From: DASPFV01 sp035620975
GTDB taxonomy: Bacteria; Acidobacteriota; Vicinamibacteria; Vicinamibacterales; 2-12-FULL-66-21
NCBI GenBank assembly: GCA_035620975.1
Contig: DASPFV010000070.1
Span: forward strand, 1-10,293
Reading direction: 5' to 3'
DNA: 10,293 nt
Each line of letters starts with the position of its first letter. Positions within the stretch are counted from its first letter, which is position 1. The notes beneath the pieces were generated by a model, which worked only from the letters and a program-made list of their open reading frames with translations, searched no databases and was not told the origin of the DNA. Shown here piece by piece: positions 1-6,322 of this stretch. The translations under genes were made by a program, and so were the position numbers.

Positions 1-73
1 TCGAACGCGCTCGGCGGCAATCCGTATTCCGTGCGGCCGCAGTAGCTGCGAGTCAATGAAGGGCTGGAGGACG

Positions 74-222
74 TCATCCGACATTTCTGGTATACGCGAT
101 TGGGAACGTGTTGTGGTAGACGATGCCCCCCGCCGGGTTGCTGAATTTCAGCGCGACGGGCGTGTGGTAGACGATATTGCGATGTAGCAGGCGGGACCGC
201 CGAAGATCGGCTGCGCGCTGGG
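74..222 (-). pseudogene. Remnant of a right-handed beta-helix repeat protein, frameshifted
   Basis: Read on the minus strand, 213 to 181 gives QPIFGGPACYI. One base out of register, 181 to 104 then gives RNIVYHTPVALKFSN followed by PAGGIVYHNTF, and the frame stops at TGA (74-76). Joining the two frames needs one lost base at about 181, after which the text reads GGPACYI-RNIVYHTPVALKF. The pattern of short hydrophobic strands, Asn-rich turns and the closing VYHNTF is typical of parallel beta-helix coils in secreted right-handed beta-helix repeat proteins. Upstream of about 222 and downstream of about 95 no homology is visible, so only one or two coils survive. There is no start codon or Shine-Dalgarno. 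I infer a decayed gene fragment. A sequencing error could explain the frameshift, but not the missing flanks. Confidence 0.5.
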
Positions 223-369
223 CCGGTGTGGGCGGCATTCGCGCCGCAATTGCGTAACGCGGCTCCAGCGAGTCTCGCGCGGAGTCGTGATTACTGCTGC
301 CTGTTAGAGTCTCGTCGAATCGACAATCCGCGGAAGGTTGGTGCGTGCGCGGTGGTTTCGTCTACGGGC

Positions 370-388
370 GGAGGTTTTCGAAACCTCC
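370..388. repeat. Perfect hairpin in the gene-poor segment
   Basis: GGAGGTTT (370-377) pairs exactly with AAACCTCC (381-388) around a three-base loop TCG. No T-tract follows in either direction, so it is not a classical terminator. The stem occupies the position of the anticodon arm in a stretch (370-406) that resembles tRNA-Cys (see findings). Confidence 0.5.
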
Positions 389-545
389 TACCTTCCGCAC
401 TCGCCGATCTCACAAGCCTCACTGCATCATCGATTTACGGACCGCTCATCGGCGAGAGCTGCTGCTCCGACATCGATTTTGGGAACACTTACGCGACGAA
501 GCTTGCGCCACAGAGGTACAAGCGATGCTTATTTCCTAGTGAGTT

Positions 546-619
<74 letters not shown>

Positions 620-649
620 GGTCGGACTAAAAGGGGAAACGGGTTCGTC

Positions 650-668
650 CGCCGCGTCAGGCGCGGCG
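650..668. repeat. GC-rich hairpin between the two tRNA genes
   Basis: CGCCGCG (650-656) pairs with CGCGGCG (662-668) around the loop TCAGG. It sits in the 138-bp spacer between tRNA-Gly and tRNA-Cys. If the two tRNAs are co-transcribed it would be a processing-spacer hairpin. No run of T follows directly on the minus strand, so termination there is not supported. The rest of the spacer (620-757) holds no further tRNA-like T arm. Confidence 0.4.
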
Positions 669-757
669 ACAACTGCGAGCTGATCGAAGCCGGGCGTCAC
701 ACATCACAGTAAAGGGGTGCCAGCAACCAACGGGGCCCAGCGAGCGTACTCGAATAA

Positions 758-832
758 TGGAGCGGGAAACGGGATTCGAACCCGCGACTTCGACCTTGGC
801 AAGGTCGCACTCTACCACTGAGTTATTCCCGC
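758..832 (-). tRNA. tRNA-Gly (anticodon GCC)
   Basis: Minus-strand cloverleaf beginning at 832. The acceptor stem pairs GCGGGAA (832-826) with TTCCCGC (768-762). The D loop is CAGTGGTAGA. The anticodon arm CGACC-TTGCCAA-GGTCG gives anticodon GCC. The T arm GCGGG-TTCGAAT-CCCGT follows the usual consensus. The discriminator is U (complement of 761) and CCA is encoded at 760-758. The body is 72 nt. This is the major glycine isoacceptor, reading GGC and GGT. It is the upstream member of a Gly-Cys tRNA pair, and a good promoter candidate lies about 60 bp upstream. Confidence 0.97.
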
Positions 833-890
833 CCGCCCAACGCGCGGCGCACCCGCACCTCGTGCGCCTCACCGCTGTCCGGAACGGTCA

Positions 891-920
891 ATCGTACCAC
901 AGGGCCGGAAAGGCGATCAA
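891..920 (-). promoter_or_regulatory. Candidate sigma70-type promoter for the tRNA genes
   Basis: On the minus strand, TTGATC (920-915) is followed after 18 bases by TACGAT (896-891). Each matches four of six consensus positions (TTGACA and TATAAT). Transcription would start near 884, giving a leader of about 50 nt before tRNA-Gly at 832. The position just upstream of a tRNA operon, and the AT-rich -35 flank in otherwise GC-rich DNA, support the call. Only the consensus match is direct evidence. Confidence 0.45.
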
Positions 921-938
921 CAAACGGGGTCGGGCAGC

Positions 939-1007
939 AGGATGCCGGAAAATGCATCCTCACAGGGGAGGCCTCGCTCCGGTGCGGCATCTTCACCCCG
1001 GCCTCCT
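939..1007. repeat. Cluster of competing inverted repeats between yraN and tRNA-Gly
   Basis: AGGATGC (939-945) pairs perfectly with GCATCCT (954-960). An overlapping arm AGGATGCCG (939-947) can instead pair with CGGCATCTT (985-993), with one G-U pair. GGAGGCC (967-973) pairs perfectly with GGCCTCC (1000-1006), and GAGGCCTC (968-975) is itself a palindrome. Because 939-947 has two possible partners, the first two stems are mutually exclusive, a layout seen in attenuators and switching leaders. No open reading frame or recognised riboswitch core is visible around it. It could also be a decayed repeat, or protein-binding sites upstream of the tRNA promoter. Confidence 0.4.
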
Positions 1008-1076
1008 GCATGAGGGAACCGGATCAGAGATCGGCGCGTCCGAGGTGATCGCTGCGGACGGGGACCGGCGCGCCGG

Positions 1077-1097
1077 AAAACGGCCGAGGTCCGGCCG
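1077..1097 (-). terminator. Possible rho-independent terminator of yraN
   Basis: On the minus strand, CGGCCG (1097-1092) pairs with CGGCCG (1086-1081) around a five-base loop and is followed directly by TTTT (1080-1077). It begins seven bases after the yraN stop codon. The stem is pure GC but the T-run has only four bases, so termination efficiency is uncertain. Confidence 0.45.
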
Positions 1098-1103
1098 CCG
1101 TTC

Positions 1104-1475
1104 CTACCGGCCAGCGGCATCGAACGCGTTACGGTAGACGGTAACCGTCGGGGTCGTCTCGACGTCGTCGATCGCCACGACGTCGAAGCGGCAGGGGCGG
1201 TTGGCCCCGCCAGCCCGTGCCAGGTAATCGACGGCCATCGCCGCCAGGCGCATCTGCTTGCGGCGCGTGACCGCCTCCGCCGCTCGTCCGAACTCGGCCG
1301 TCGCGCGCGCCTTGACTTCGACGAACACCAGCGTTCCGGCGTCGAGGGCCACGATGTCGATTTCGCCACGCGCGGTGCGGTAGCGCCGCTCCAGAATGAC
1401 GTACCCGCGGCGCTCGAGCTCCGAGACCGCGAGCGCTTCACCCAGTTTTCCGAGCCCCTGCCGCAGCAGCGTCAT
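1104..1475 (-). CDS. yraN: YraN/UPF0102 family protein
   Basis: A 123-residue cytoplasmic protein of the UPF0102 (YraN) family, whose fold belongs to the Holliday-junction-resolvase-like PD-(D/E)XK nuclease group. Its biological role is not established. The family signature is clear: an N-terminal GKLGEALAVSELERRG helix, then the active-site-like core RGEIDIVALD and LVFVEVKAR, giving the D...ExK arrangement, followed by the KQMRLAAMAVDYL helix and a C-terminal RFDVVAID strand. I start at the ATG (1473-1475) that gives MTLLRQGLGKLGEAL, because 123 residues matches the usual family length. The frame is open to an ATG at 1547, but the 24 extra residues do not look like family sequence. No strong Shine-Dalgarno precedes either start. 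It is divergent from the TPR operon and followed by a possible terminator. Confidence 0.92.
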   Translation of the reverse strand: MTLLRQGLGKLGEALAVSELERRGYVILERRYRTARGEIDIVALDAGTLVFVEVKARATAEFGRAAEAVTRRKQMRLAAMAVDYLARAGGANRPCRFDVVAIDDVETTPTVTVYRNAFDAAGR

Positions 1476-1618
1476 TTTGTGCCGTCGACACTCTGCAAAC
1501 GGGCGGCCGCATCCCGTCACAATCGCCGCCAAGGCCGGCGACCCCATGCTACGCTACTCGAACACCATCACGCCCAGTGTTGCTACGGGTGTCGATGCTG
1601 TCGCTGCTTTCGGCTGCC

Positions 1619-2659
1619 ATGCTCCCGCTGCCTCTTCGTCAGTTCGCCATCGTCCTGATGTGCGTCGCTCCCGCCTTGCAGCCGGCCTGGGCTGCCGCCC
1701 AGTCGGCGCCGGCGCCCGCCACCGAACTTCAAGAGCGCTTGAAGCGCGTCGGCGCCGATCTCTTCTCGCCCAGGCCGAATCCAGCGCGGGCAATTGACGA
1801 GCTGAAGTCGATCCTCGCCGTCGATCCTGACCTCGCCGAAGCGCACATGCTCCTCGGGATCGCGTACCGGGCGCAGGGATCTCCCGAGCTCCTCAGCGAA
1901 GCGGTCGCCGAGTTGCGCCAGGCGATCTCGCTGAAGCCGTCGCTCGCGCTGGCGCGCCTCACGCTCGCGCGCGTGTACCTCGACATGGCGCGCGCGTCCC
2001 GTGCGCGCGAGGAGCTCGAGATTGCGTTGGAGGAGCTGCCCGGACGGCCGGAAGTCCTCTCCCTGCTCGGCGAGGCCGAACGGCAGACGGGCAATGCGAA
2101 GCGCTCCGTGGAGCTCAATCGCGAAGCCTTGAAGGCGGACCCCGGCTTCGTGCAGGCCCGCTACTACCTGGGGCTCGCGCTGCTGGATCTCGGCCAGCAC
2201 GCTGGAGCCATTCGCGAGCTGGAGGCGGTTGCCGCATCCGGCGCCAATCCCGCGGAAGCCTACCTCGGGCTCGGCACAGCCTATCTGGAGGCGAAGCGCA
2301 TCGACGACGCGATCGGCGCGCTGGCGAAGGCCGCGCAGGCCGACCCGAAGGCGGACACGCGCATCCGGCTCGCGCGCGCCTACCGGCTCAAAGGGCGCCT
2401 GAACGATGCGCTGCAGCAGCTGCAGCTCGCCAGACCGTCCGCAACCGAAGGCCTGAGCGCGCTGTACCAGAGCGTCGAGTCCGACCTGTACATGGAGGAG
2501 GGCCTCATCCGCCTGCAGCAGGGGCGGCTCGAGGCAGCCGCCGAGGCGTTCCAGAAGGTGCTCGGCCTGAACGCCGACCACGAGGCCGCGAAGCGGCAGC
2601 TCGCAGAAGTGCAGAAGCGCCTCAAGGACGCCAGGAAGAAACCCGGAGAGTCGTCGTGA
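1619..2659 (+). CDS. Exported tetratricopeptide-repeat protein
   Basis: About 346 residues. A signal peptide is visible: n-region MLPLPLRQ, hydrophobic core FAIVLMCVAPAL, and a likely cleavage site around AWAAAQS. The rest is a TPR solenoid with roughly seven helix-pair repeats, for example HMLLGIAYRAQG, ARYYLGLALLDLGQHAGAI, AYLGLGTAYLEAKRIDDAI and YMEEGLIRLQQGRLEAAAEAF, ending in a charged tail rich in Lys and Arg. TPR proteins are interaction scaffolds, and this one should act in the periplasm or at the surface. The start is uncertain. The frame opens at GTG 1577 and has ATG at 1595 and 1619. I chose 1619 because it places an arginine near the N-terminus of a normal-length signal peptide, but no Shine-Dalgarno decides it. 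It is the first gene of the operon and overlaps the next by four bases (GTGA). The partner is unknown. Confidence 0.85.
   Translation: MLPLPLRQFAIVLMCVAPALQPAWAAAQSAPAPATELQERLKRVGADLFSPRPNPARAIDELKSILAVDPDLAEAHMLLGIAYRAQGSPELLSEAVAELRQAISLKPSLALARLTLARVYLDMARASRAREELEIALEELPGRPEVLSLLGEAERQTGNAKRSVELNREALKADPGFVQARYYLGLALLDLGQHAGAIRELEAVAASGANPAEAYLGLGTAYLEAKRIDDAIGALAKAAQADPKADTRIRLARAYRLKGRLNDALQQLQLARPSATEGLSALYQSVESDLYMEEGLIRLQQGRLEAAAEAFQKVLGLNADHEAAKRQLAEVQKRLKDARKKPGESS
2645..2650 (+). promoter_or_regulatory. Ribosome binding site setting the GTG start of the first CRTAC1 gene
   Basis: GGAGAG lies five bases before GTG 2656, inside the last codons of the TPR gene. The GTG shares bases with the TPR stop (GTGA, 2656-2659), which suggests translational coupling. 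Confidence 0.65.
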
Positions 2660-4311
2660 GCCTCGCTCGCCGGTCTGGCGGCGCCGTGCTCGCCGCCATC
2701 GCCGGGGCAGTGGCCTCGCTGCCGGCGACGGAGCAGGGGGTTAGTCAGGTCCTGTTCGAGGACGTCACTGCGAAGGCGGGCATCACGTTCGTGCACGCGG
2801 CAGGCGCCACGCCTGACAAGTACATGTTCGAAACCTTCGGCTCGGGTCTGGCGTGGATTGACTTCGACGACGACGGGTTCGTCGACCTGTACCTCGTGAA
2901 CGGCGCCCCGGGATCGGCGAACGCGCTCTATCGCAACAAGGGCGACGGCACGTTCGCGGACGTGACCGCGCGATCGGGAGCCGGCGCGAAGGACCACAAC
3001 GGCTACAAGACGGGCGTAGCGGTGGGCGACTACGACAACGACGGCAGGCTGGATCTCTACGTGACTGCCTACGGCCCCAACATCCTCTACAGGAACAACG
3101 GCGACGGGACGTTCACGGACGTGACGGCCAGGGCGGGTGTGGCGGGCAGGGCCCGCGAGTGGAGCACGAGCACGGGCTTCTTCGATTACGACCGCGACGG
3201 CGACCTCGATCTCTACGTCGCCAACTACGTCGATTTCCGGATGGACGACAACCCCTGGTGCGGCCTGCGGAAGCCGGGCCACCGCATGTACTGCAACCCG
3301 ACGATCTTCGACGGGGTGGCCGACCGGCTCTTCCGGAACGAGGGGAACGGCACCTTCACCGATGTGTCCGCCCGGGCCGGCATCGCCAACCCCGCAGGCA
3401 AGGGTCTCGGCGTCGTCTTCTGCGACGTCGACCGGGACGGGGACACCGACGTCTACGTGGCGAACGATCTCGTCCGCAATTTCCTCTATCGAAACAACGG
3501 CGACGGCACGTTCGTGGACGTCGCGTATGCCGCCGGGGTTGGCTTCGACGCGAACGGGAAGCCGCAGGCCGGGATGGGTGTCGATTGCGGGGACGTGGAC
3601 GGCAATGGCTTCCCCGAGCTCTTCGTGACCAACTTCTCCGAGGAGCTCAACACGCTGTACGAGAACTCGGGCGACGCCGTTTTTCAGGACGTGTCGGAAA
3701 AGGCCGGCCTCGGTTCAGGCTTCCTGCCGCTCGGGTTCGGGACGAAGATGTACGACGTCGACAACGACGGCGATCTGGATCTCCACGTGACCAACGGGCA
3801 CGTGATCGACAACGTGAAGCTGTATCAGCCGAACCTGGCGTACGAGCAGCCCGATCTCGTCTACGAGAACACGGGTGGTCGATTCGTCGATCGCTCGGCA
3901 GCCAGCGGCCCGACGCTGCAGGCCCCGCGGGTGGGGCGCGGCCTTGCCGTGGCGGATTTCGACAACGACGGCGGCCTGGACGTCGCGATTTCGAGCGTGG
4001 GCCGCCGCACGACGCTGCTCAGGAATCTCGCCGCGCGCAGGGGCAACTGGCTCCAGATCCGCGCGCAGGGCACGGCCAGCAACGCGTTCGGCCTGGGCAC
4101 CACCGTTCGTGCGCACGCGTCCGGCACGCTCCAGGTCCGCGAGATCAACAACGTTGCGAGCTATCTCAGCAGCAACGACACGCGCCTGCACCTCGGGCTC
4201 GGAGCAGCTTCGCGTGTCGAGCGGCTCGAGATCCTCTGGCCGAGCGGGCGGAGCCAGGTACTCGAGAACGTGCCCGCGAACCAGATTCTCGCGGTGAAGG
4301 AGCCGCAGTGA
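2656..4311 (+). CDS. CRTAC1 family protein: FG-GAP/VCBS propeller with ASPIC/UnbV domain (first copy)
   Basis: A 551-residue exported protein. The N-terminus (MSLARRSGGAVLAAIAGAVASLPA) is a signal peptide. Seven FG-GAP/VCBS repeats follow, each with a DxDxDG-type calcium-binding loop: near residues 69 (DFDDDG), 125 (DYDNDG), 177 (DYDRDG), 257 (DVDRDG), 313 (DVDGNG), 367 (DVDNDG) and 434 (DFDNDG). Seven repeats are what a closed seven-bladed beta-propeller needs. Recurrent LYRNNGDGTFxDVT strands separate the loops. Residues 202 and 213, in WCGLRKPGHRMYC, are a cysteine pair that could form a disulfide. The C-terminal part, from about 470, is an ASPIC/UnbV domain (NAFGLGTTV, LHLGLG, LEILWPSGRSQ). 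Such proteins are secreted or surface adhesin-like; the ligand is unknown. It is translationally coupled to both neighbours. GTG start, supported by a Shine-Dalgarno. Confidence 0.93.
   Translation: MSLARRSGGAVLAAIAGAVASLPATEQGVSQVLFEDVTAKAGITFVHAAGATPDKYMFETFGSGLAWIDFDDDGFVDLYLVNGAPGSANALYRNKGDGTFADVTARSGAGAKDHNGYKTGVAVGDYDNDGRLDLYVTAYGPNILYRNNGDGTFTDVTARAGVAGRAREWSTSTGFFDYDRDGDLDLYVANYVDFRMDDNPWCGLRKPGHRMYCNPTIFDGVADRLFRNEGNGTFTDVSARAGIANPAGKGLGVVFCDVDRDGDTDVYVANDLVRNFLYRNNGDGTFVDVAYAAGVGFDANGKPQAGMGVDCGDVDGNGFPELFVTNFSEELNTLYENSGDAVFQDVSEKAGLGSGFLPLGFGTKMYDVDNDGDLDLHVTNGHVIDNVKLYQPNLAYEQPDLVYENTGGRFVDRSAASGPTLQAPRVGRGLAVADFDNDGGLDVAISSVGRRTTLLRNLAARRGNWLQIRAQGTASNAFGLGTTVRAHASGTLQVREINNVASYLSSNDTRLHLGLGAASRVERLEILWPSGRSQVLENVPANQILAVKEPQ
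4296..4302 (+). promoter_or_regulatory. Ribosome binding site of the second CRTAC1 gene
   Basis: GAAGGAG lies five bases before GTG 4308 and eleven before ATG 4314. The spacing favours the GTG, which overlaps the preceding stop as GTGA, the same arrangement as at 2656. The ATG two codons later remains possible. Confidence 0.6.
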
Positions 4312-6296
4312 CCATGCGAGCACCATCGATCTCTTCCGGGCACGGCCGCGGCTGGGCCAACCGCATCCGACGTGGTTCGGCCCTGGGCCTGAGCGCCGTC
4401 GTCGCCGGCGCCGCACTGCACGTGGTCGGCGCGCAGACAGGTGCTGCAGTCGTGCCGGGCCGTGGAGCCGCGGACGCGACCGTCCGGCTGGTGCCCGACG
4501 ATCTGGAGGAGACCGGCTGGCTGCGGCGGCTGCGAAACGCGCAACTGAAGGCGGCCGCCGGCACCACGGTGTTCCACGATTTCCAGTTCACCGATTCTGT
4601 TGGCGGGAGCGGCATCTCCTTCCGGCATCGCATCGTGGACGATGCCGGCCGGACCTACAAGGCGGCGCATTACGACCACGGCAACGGCGTGGCGATCGCG
4701 GACGTGGACGGCGACGGCCGCTCCGACCTCTATTTCGTCAACCAGGTCGGGGGCAATCACCTCGCCAGGAACCTGGGGGGCGGCCGGTTCGAGGACGTCA
4801 CCGCGTCGGCGGGTGTCGCCGTTCCGGGGAAGGTGAGCGTATCAGCCTCGTTTGCCGACATCGACAACGACGGCGATCCGGATCTCTACGTGACGACAGT
4901 GCGCGGCGGCAATCATCTGTTCGAGAACGACGGCGAAGGCCGGTTCCGGGATATCACCAGGGCAGCGGGGCTCGACTACACGGGCCATTCGTCGAGCGCC
5001 GTGTTCTTCGACTACGACCGTGACGGCCTGCTCGATCTGCTGCTCGTCAACGTCGGGCGGTACACGACCGACGTCACCGCGGGCGAGGGCTACAAGTACT
5101 TCGTCGCATTCGAGGACGCGTTCGCGGGCCACCTGAAGCCCGAACGCACGGAACGAAGCATTCTCTACCGCAACCAGGGCAAGAACCGGTTCGTCGACGT
5201 GTCGGTGCGGACGGGGCTGCGCGACGCGTCCTGGACGGGCGACGCGAGCGTCGTCGACGTCAACGAGGACGGCTGGCCGGACGTGTATCTGGTGAACATG
5301 CAGGGGGACGACCAGTACTACCAGAACGAGCGTGGCGCGCGCTTCGTCAGGAAGGGCCGCGAGGTGTTTCCGCGGACCTCCTGGGGCTCGATGGGCATCA
5401 AGGTGTTCGACGCCAACCACGACGGCCGGCTGGATATCTACGTCACCGACATGCACTCCGACATGAGCGAAATGGTCGGGCCCGACTACGACAAGCAGAA
5501 ATCGGACATGAAATGGCCGGTCGAGTTCCGCGGCACGGGCAAGACGAGCATCTGGGGCAACTCGCTGTTCCTGAAGGTGGGTTCCGGCCGGTACCGGGAG
5601 GCCTCCGACGAGCTGAACCTCGAGAACTACTGCCCGTGGGGACCGAGCGTCGGCGATCTCAACGCCGACGGCTTCGACGACGTGTTCATCGCGTCCGGCA
5701 TGAACTACCCGGAGCGGTACATGATCAACTCGGTCCGGCTGAACGAGGGCGGGCGGCGGTTCGTCGATGCCGAGTTCCTGCTCGGGATCGAGCCGCGCCA
5801 GGGCGGCGTGGTCACGCCGTTCTTCGAGCTGGACGCGTCTGGACGGGACAAGGGGCATCGCGACGCGGCGGGGACCAGGGGGAAGGTGGTCGTCTGGGGC
5901 GCGAGGGGTACCCGCTCGTCGGTCATCTTCGATCTCGACGGGGACGGCGATCTCGACATCGTGACCAACGAGTTCAATGCGGCGCCCATGGTGCTCGTCA
6001 GCAATCTCTCGGAACGGACGCAGCTGCGTTACCTTGCGGTGAAGCTCGCAGGAACCGCGTCGAACCGGGACGGGCTGGGCGCGGTCGTCAAGGTCACGGC
6101 GGGCGGGACGACGTACACGAAGGTCTTCGACGGCAACTCGGGCTATCTCTCCCACAGCATCTATCCGCTCTACTTCGGGCTGGGAAGCGCCGAGGCCATC
6201 GAACGGGTGGAAGTGATCTGGCCGTCCGGCCGCACCCAGGTCGTCGACACGCCCGTCGAGATCAACTCGCTGGCCGAAATCCGGGAGCGCGAATAG
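4308..6296 (+). CDS. CRTAC1 family protein: FG-GAP/VCBS propeller with ASPIC/UnbV domain (second, longer copy)
   Basis: About 662 residues from GTG 4308 (660 from ATG 4314). The N-terminal region carries RIRRGSALGLSAVV followed by a hydrophobic stretch to about residue 42: a signal peptide with a rather long basic n-region, or a signal anchor. After a linker of about 80 residues come seven calcium-loop repeats, near residues 132 (DVDGDG), 184 (DIDNDG), 235 (DYDRDG), 317 (DVNEDG), 368 (DANHDG), 450 (DLNADG) and 542 (DLDGDG). The C-terminal ASPIC/UnbV domain (SNRDGLGAVVKV, YFGLGSA, VEVIWPSGRTQ) starts near 585. Compared with the first copy it has longer insertions: residues 253-282, an aromatic- and Met-rich segment at 380-445, and 495-535. 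It is probably an old, diverged paralogue and not a recent duplicate. Likely exported or surface-exposed; ligand unknown. Confidence 0.92.
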   Translation: MTMRAPSISSGHGRGWANRIRRGSALGLSAVVAGAALHVVGAQTGAAVVPGRGAADATVRLVPDDLEETGWLRRLRNAQLKAAAGTTVFHDFQFTDSVGGSGISFRHRIVDDAGRTYKAAHYDHGNGVAIADVDGDGRSDLYFVNQVGGNHLARNLGGGRFEDVTASAGVAVPGKVSVSASFADIDNDGDPDLYVTTVRGGNHLFENDGEGRFRDITRAAGLDYTGHSSSAVFFDYDRDGLLDLLLVNVGRYTTDVTAGEGYKYFVAFEDAFAGHLKPERTERSILYRNQGKNRFVDVSVRTGLRDASWTGDASVVDVNEDGWPDVYLVNMQGDDQYYQNERGARFVRKGREVFPRTSWGSMGIKVFDANHDGRLDIYVTDMHSDMSEMVGPDYDKQKSDMKWPVEFRGTGKTSIWGNSLFLKVGSGRYREASDELNLENYCPWGPSVGDLNADGFDDVFIASGMNYPERYMINSVRLNEGGRRFVDAEFLLGIEPRQGGVVTPFFELDASGRDKGHRDAAGTRGKVVVWGARGTRSSVIFDLDGDGDLDIVTNEFNAAPMVLVSNLSERTQLRYLAVKLAGTASNRDGLGAVVKVTAGGTTYTKVFDGNSGYLSHSIYPLYFGLGSAEAIERVEVIWPSGRTQVVDTPVEINSLAEIRERE

Positions 6297-6322
6297 GAGA
6301 GATCCGAACCGAGCCGGATTGG

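Larger units (their letters stand above)
1..545. other. Gene-poor segment downstream of tRNA-Cys, with remnants
   Basis: No intact gene is supported here. The open frames are short, overlap one another and match no family I recognise. Two things stand out and are listed separately: a frameshifted beta-helix protein fragment on the minus strand, and a hairpin (370-388) within a stretch resembling part of tRNA-Cys. The first 45 bases can be read on the plus strand as the last 14 codons of a gene entering from the left, ending SVRPQ and TAG at 43-45, but this is too short to assign. Base composition is somewhat more AT-rich and less codon-structured between about 240 and 545 than in the rest of the window, which fits decayed or non-coding DNA. 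Confidence 0.55.

Noticed and set aside
1..45. Possible C-terminal end of a plus-strand gene (ends SVRPQ, TAG at 43-45)
   Set aside because: Only 14 codons; a minus-strand frame is equally open over the same bases, so coding direction cannot be decided.
620..757. A third tRNA between tRNA-Gly and tRNA-Cys
   Set aside because: No T-arm consensus or matching acceptor stem; only a GC hairpin is present.
1523..1541. Inverted repeat TCGCCG/CGGCGA in the yraN-TPR divergent region as an operator
   Set aside because: Six pairs in GC-rich DNA are expected by chance, and no promoter elements could be placed around it.
1583..3282. Long minus-strand open frames (332 and 300 codons) opposite the TPR and first CRTAC1 genes
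   Set aside because: Low-complexity, Arg/Val-rich translations mirroring the codon bias of the plus-strand genes, which have clear family motifs.
3159..4307. Upstream extension of the second CRTAC1 frame through the first CRTAC1 gene
   Set aside because: The extension is arginine-rich out-of-frame translation of the first gene; signal peptide and Shine-Dalgarno place the real start at 4308 or 4314.
4842..6155. 437-codon minus-strand open frame opposite the second CRTAC1 gene
   Set aside because: Shadow of the Asp-rich calcium loops, read as Val/Arg-rich sequence; no family resemblance.
6302..6319. Hairpin ATCCG/CGGAT in the 26-bp convergent gap as a bidirectional terminator
   Set aside because: Only five pairs, an eight-base loop and no T-run on either strand.
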